Source: a virus. From it: a stretch of 43,204 bases of DNA. The stretch covers positions 1 through 43,204 of IMG/VR virus record IMGVR_UViG_3300031963_000308. One strand, written 5' to 3'. Below the pieces are notes generated by a model. The model was not told the origin of the DNA and did not search any database. It worked only from the letters and a program-made list of their open reading frames with translations. The translations under genes were made by a program, and so were the position numbers. Shown piece after piece: positions 40,186 through 43,204 of this stretch; the first letter of the stretch is position 1; the number at the start of each line of letters is the position of its first letter.

Positions 40186-41217
40186 ATGGCGACTCTTCGC
40201 TCTGACATCATCATCCCCGAGATTTTTACTCCGTACGTTATTGAGCAAACCACTCAGCGCGATGCCTTCTTGGCTAGCGGCGTGGTGCAGCCCATGGCGG
40301 AGTTGAACGCTACCGAGGGTGGTGATTTTATCAACGTCCCCTTCTGGAAAGCCAATCTTTCCGGTGACTTCGAGGTGCTGACCGATAGCTCCTCCCTGAC
40401 CCCCGGCAAAATCACCGCTGACAAGCAAGTCGGCGTGATCCTGCACCGTGGCCGCGCCTTTGAGGCTCGTGACCTTGCAGCCCTTGCTGCTGGTTCTGAC
40501 CCGATGGCCGCTATCGGCGCCAAGATCGCTGATTACATCGCTAACCAGCGCCAAAAGGATCTGCTGTCCTGCCTAAGCGGTGTGTTCGGCACACTCGGCA
40601 CCACCTCCAGCTCTGCTGCTTTCTTTGGCCTGACCATCGACGGCGAATCGGGTGATACCCCTACCACCCTGTCGCCTCGTCACGTTGCTGAAGCCCGCAG
40701 CCTGCTGGGTGATCAAGGTGACAAGCTCGCTGCCGTTGCAATGCACAGCAAGGTCTATTACGACCTGGTTGAGCGCAAGGCTATCGATTATGTGACCGAG
40801 ACCGACGCCCGTCTGACCTCTTCGGTGACTGATTTCGTTGGTGGCAGCATTGCTGGTGCCTATGGCAATCCCACTGTTCCTACCTACATGGGTCTGCGTG
40901 TGATCGTGTCTGACGACGTGCAAACCGAAGGCAGCGGCTCTTCGACCGAGTATGCCACCTACTTCTTCACTCAAGGCGCTGTCGCCAGCGGTGAGCAGAT
41001 GGCAATGCAGACCGAAACCGATCGTGACATCCTCGCCAAGAGCGATGCCATGTCGATTGACCTGCACTACTGCTATCACCCGGTCGGCGCTAAGTGGGGA
41101 GTGACCACCACCAACCCGACTCGCGCTCAACTGGAGACCGTGAGCAACTGGTCGAAGGTGTACGAGCTGAAGAACCTCGGCATCGTGCGTGCCACCAACA
41201 CCTCCAACTTCGATTGA
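40186..41217 (+). CDS. Major capsid protein
   Basis: A 343-aa major capsid protein of HK97 fold type. Recognisable are IIIPEIFTPYVIEQTTQRDA, NVPFWKANLSGDFEVLTDSS, RHVAEARSLLGDQGDKLAAV and AMHSKVYYDLVERKAIDYV, all typical of phage coat proteins. There is no N-terminal protease gene, and a separate scaffold is encoded upstream. Codon choice (GCT, CGT, ACC, GGT) is more biased than in neighbours, as expected for high expression. Confidence 0.95.
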   Translation: MATLRSDIIIPEIFTPYVIEQTTQRDAFLASGVVQPMAELNATEGGDFINVPFWKANLSGDFEVLTDSSSLTPGKITADKQVGVILHRGRAFEARDLAALAAGSDPMAAIGAKIADYIANQRQKDLLSCLSGVFGTLGTTSSSAAFFGLTIDGESGDTPTTLSPRHVAEARSLLGDQGDKLAAVAMHSKVYYDLVERKAIDYVTETDARLTSSVTDFVGGSIAGAYGNPTVPTYMGLRVIVSDDVQTEGSGSSTEYATYFFTQGAVASGEQMAMQTETDRDILAKSDAMSIDLHYCYHPVGAKWGVTTTNPTRAQLETVSNWSKVYELKNLGIVRATNTSNFD

Positions 41218-41228
41218 GGTAACTAACC

Positions 41229-41627
41229 ATGGCACAACCTTCCCAGTTTGAACTGTCCACCGAGCAGTATCTCGAAGCCACTTTTTACGGCGCATCCTCT
41301 ATTGCAGACGTGCAATTTTGGACTGCTCCCGTTAAGTGTCAAGTGGTTGCAGTGCGTGAAGTTCACGCCACTGCTGGCACCGATGCTGGCGCTGTAACCG
41401 GCACCGTTCGTCGTTGCCAAGGCACTGAGGCCGCCACTGCTGGTGACGACCTTCTGAGCACCACCATCAACTTCAAGGGGACTGCTCTTACCGAGCAAAC
41501 CCCTGCTCTGACCACTACCAACGGCGACCTCACTCTTGAGGCTGGCAACCGCCTGTCTCTTGATGTGACTGGCACCACCACCGCTCTGGCCGGTGTGATC
41601 CTGACCGTGCTGCTTAAGCGCGTCTGA
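41229..41627 (+). CDS. Probable head decoration/stabilisation protein
   Basis: A 132-aa Thr/Ala-rich beta protein (YLEATFYGASSIADVQFWTA; GNRLSLDVTGTTTALAGVIL). It follows the capsid gene by 11 bases and has the same biased codon use, suggesting an abundant virion protein. Position and composition suggest decoration of the head surface. No direct family match. Confidence 0.65.
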   Translation: MAQPSQFELSTEQYLEATFYGASSIADVQFWTAPVKCQVVAVREVHATAGTDAGAVTGTVRRCQGTEAATAGDDLLSTTINFKGTALTEQTPALTTTNGDLTLEAGNRLSLDVTGTTTALAGVILTVLLKRV

Positions 41628-41824
41628 TGGGCATGTTCGCCTTTCGGCGACTGCGTGAACTGGAGGCTGCTGCTAACGCAGTGGCCTCTTTTCCTATTGC
41701 AGAGCCTGAACCTAAACTAGAAACACAGGAGCCACCGAACGATGGCAGTCGTAATCGTAGCCACCGTCGGGTCGGCAAGCGCAAACTCGTATCTGACGCT
41801 GGCAGCAGCGCAGGAGATCATTGA
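41627..41824 (+). CDS. Small protein between decoration and connector genes
   Basis: A 65-aa protein (MGMFAFRRLRELEAAANAVA; AEPEPKLETQEPP). The first 38 codons fill the gap of 115 bases between head genes; the remainder overlaps the next gene in another frame. Similar MGMFAFRRLRE starts occur in phage head modules. Its ATG overlaps the previous stop (TGATG). Confidence 0.58.
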   Translation: MGMFAFRRLRELEAAANAVASFPIAEPEPKLETQEPPNDGSRNRSHRRVGKRKLVSDAGSSAGDH

Positions 41825-42305
41825 TGGCTTTGTGCAGGATGCTGATGTAACTGCATGGGCATCAGCGACCACAGACCAGAAGAATCGGGCATTGTTTACC
41901 GCTACCCAGCGATTGGACCGTGAACGGTTTCTAGGCGCTCGCGCAACTGACACGCAGGCATTGCAGTGGCCGCGTACTGGCGTGCGCAAGCCTGACACCT
42001 ACATCAATACCTACGCTGTCGGGTTTCCGTTTCGCATCACAACGGATTACTACACCGAGACTGAGATCCCGCAGCAGGTGCAATATGCGCAAGTGGTGTT
42101 GGCGGTCTATCTGCATAACAATCCAGACGGCATTGGCCTGAGCGGATTGGAGGATTACAAGAACGTCAAGATCGGCAGTATCGACGTGACGCCTAATCTT
42201 GGCTATGGCGCAGTGGGCGCTGACAAGATCCCGCCGATCGTGGAGCGATATCTAACCGGGCTTAGAATTAGCGGACCAGGCAACTTTGCCATCCGCAGAT
42301 CATGA
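41742..42305 (+). CDS. Head-tail connector/adaptor protein
   Basis: A 187-aa protein. The pattern SANSYLTLAAAQEIIDGFV followed by DRERFLGARATDTQALQWPR and QVQYAQVVLAVYLHNN is that of the head completion/adaptor family (often misannotated as DnaT-like). It joins the portal to the head-closure protein. Overlaps the next gene by 4 bases. Confidence 0.82.
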   Translation: MAVVIVATVGSASANSYLTLAAAQEIIDGFVQDADVTAWASATTDQKNRALFTATQRLDRERFLGARATDTQALQWPRTGVRKPDTYINTYAVGFPFRITTDYYTETEIPQQVQYAQVVLAVYLHNNPDGIGLSGLEDYKNVKIGSIDVTPNLGYGAVGADKIPPIVERYLTGLRISGPGNFAIRRS

Positions 42306-42529
42306 GCTACGCATACCCCGGCGCTGAGTTTATCGACGACACCGCAGCGCACGCCGGACGCTTCGGCAAGATCGTTGCGCTTGAGGATTCTGTGATTGCC
42401 AGCCTGACCGCGCAAGACTGGACCGGCAACACGCTGAGCGCTATCCCCTTCAAGGCCAGCACTGAAATCGAGGGTGTGTTTACCAGCATCACCCTGACCA
42501 GCGGCACTGTCATCGCTTACAGGCTCTGA
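42302..42529 (+). CDS. Small beta-rich virion-type protein
   Basis: A 75-aa protein (MSYAYPGAEFIDDTAAHAGR; GVFTSITLTSGTVIAYRL). The pattern DDTAAHAGRFGKIVALEDSV recurs in phage head modules. It is probably a virion or assembly protein. It overlaps both neighbours by 1-4 bases. Confidence 0.6.
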   Translation: MSYAYPGAEFIDDTAAHAGRFGKIVALEDSVIASLTAQDWTGNTLSAIPFKASTEIEGVFTSITLTSGTVIAYRL

Positions 42530-42738
42530 TGGCTTACGTTCTTCCTGGTGGTGGTGATGCGGTTAGCCGCGACGGGCTGGAGATCCCGACGCATGACTAC
42601 ATCGTCAACACCTACGATGGCGCCAATAACCTATTGACCGCAACGTATAAGCGCGGTGGTGCTAGCGGCAGAACCGTGGCAACGCTGACGATGACCTACG
42701 ACGGCAACAATAATCTGATGACCGTGACACGGAGTTGA
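42529..42738 (+). CDS. Small structural protein with YD-like repeats
   Basis: A 69-aa protein. IVNTYDGANNLLTATYKRGG and LTMTYDGNNNLMTVTRS contain two copies of a YDGxNNLxT repeat, similar to short beta-strand repeats in wrapping or virion proteins. It begins on the previous stop (TGATG). No named family. Confidence 0.6.
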   Translation: MAYVLPGGGDAVSRDGLEIPTHDYIVNTYDGANNLLTATYKRGGASGRTVATLTMTYDGNNNLMTVTRS

Positions 42739-42741
42739 GTA

Positions 42742-43204
42742 ATGGCTTTTAAGCTCAACCCGTTCACGAGCAATCTCGATACAGTCCGCAATCAAATGCT
42801 GTGGGGGTCGTTCTACGACACAACACAACAAATTGCTGCAGCAGCAAATACGGCATACTCGGTTGGCATTAACTCAACAGATCCAGACAGCCAAGGCATC
42901 AGCATTGCCAGTGGATCGCGCGTTACATTTTCCCGTGCTGGTGTTTACAGCATTACCTATTCGGTCCAATTTGTAAATACCAGCACATCGATTCACGATG
43001 TCAATATTTGGGTGCGCAAAAACGACAGCGGCACTAGCGGTGACGTACCAGCATCGGATAGCAGGTTCAGCATTATATCCAGTCATGGCGGCGTTGACGG
43101 TCATGTCATCGGCTGCGTGAATTACGTCCTAAAGCTTGCTGCTAGCGATTACTTGGAATTGATCTGGTCAACAACCAACGTTGCGGCCAGCATTCAATCC
43201 TTGC
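42742..43204 (+). CDS. Join-spanning virion protein, N-terminal part
   Basis: ATG at 42742 follows the previous stop by 3 bases. Its frame runs open to the window end and continues in frame at base 113 to the stop at 181-183, giving 177 aa in total. Beginning MAFKLNPFTSNLDTVRNQ, it then has the pattern GSRVTFSRAGVYSITYSVQF, which resembles the first strands of C1q/TNF-like jelly-roll domains found in phages and secreted proteins. Likely a head or neck decoration, perhaps a binding module; not proven. Confidence 0.75.
   Translation, partial: MAFKLNPFTSNLDTVRNQMLWGSFYDTTQQIAAAANTAYSVGINSTDPDSQGISIASGSRVTFSRAGVYSITYSVQFVNTSTSIHDVNIWVRKNDSGTSGDVPASDSRFSIISSHGGVDGHVIGCVNYVLKLAASDYLELIWSTTNVAASIQSL
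43093..43204. repeat. Terminal direct repeat, right copy
   Basis: Identical to bases 1-112. Together they show that the contig ends overlap and that the genome closes into a circle of 43,092 bases. Confidence 0.95.

Noticed and set aside
40573-41295. 240-codon frame on the minus strand
   Set aside because: Antisense to the major capsid gene; long antisense frames are expected with this codon bias.
1-43204. tRNA, rRNA, integrase or lysogeny repressor
   Set aside because: No tRNA T-loop or cloverleaf seen by eye, no integrase or CI-like sequence; a covariance-model search would be needed to be certain about tRNAs.

Overview
The window is a complete tailed-phage genome of siphovirus type. Bases 1-112 are repeated exactly at 43093-43204, and one open gene (42742-43204, continuing at 113-183) reads straight through the join. 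The molecule is therefore best read as a circular or circularly permuted unit of 43,092 unique bases. Tail genes have lambda-like order (G/GT frameshift pair, tape measure, M, L, K, I, J), which points to a long non-contractile tail. The host is probably a cyanobacterium, perhaps a Synechococcus/Cyanobium-type picocyanobacterium. This is inferred from a cyAbrB-type regulator (35404-35724), a domain family typical of cyanobacteria, and from a sigma factor of cyanobacterial RpoD/group-2 type (18534-19487). I see no integrase, excisionase, CI-type repressor, tRNA gene or photosynthesis gene, so a lytic life style is likely.

Layout. Genes run in two divergent blocks that separate at about 29328-29396. 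The leftward block (29327 down to 18534) holds nucleic-acid metabolism: a SNF2 helicase-DNA methyltransferase fusion, an HNH nuclease inserted beside a DEAH helicase, a VRR-NUC nuclease, a RlpA-like wall protein, a RecE-like exonuclease with a Bet/RecT annealing protein, SSB, DUF3310, dCTP deaminase and the sigma factor, plus several tiny proteins. The rightward block starts with a 50-aa ribbon-helix-helix protein and a primase-helicase (29397-31918). It then crosses a repeat-rich region, a candidate replication origin (31845-32205), and continues with a second ribbon-helix-helix-like protein, a sliding clamp, terminase, cyAbrB, portal, head morphogenesis, scaffold and capsid genes to the right end. 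It resumes at the left end with connectors, two tail tube paralogues, the tail tip, a fibre cluster (10502-15687), lysis genes (15846-17340), a phosphoesterase and an HNH nuclease (to 18537). The two blocks meet tail to tail at 18534-18537.

How it works together. The phage brings its own primase-helicase, clamp, SSB and recombination genes but no recognisable DNA polymerase, so it presumably loads host DNA polymerase III onto its own clamp and primer. The sigma factor, cyAbrB and two ribbon-helix-helix proteins form an unusually rich regulatory set that could redirect host transcription and time the two blocks. The strongest candidates for new biology are the inverted iteron cluster, the phage-borne cyAbrB and sigma factor, the clamp without a polymerase, and the HNH insertion at the Walker A codons of a helicase copy.
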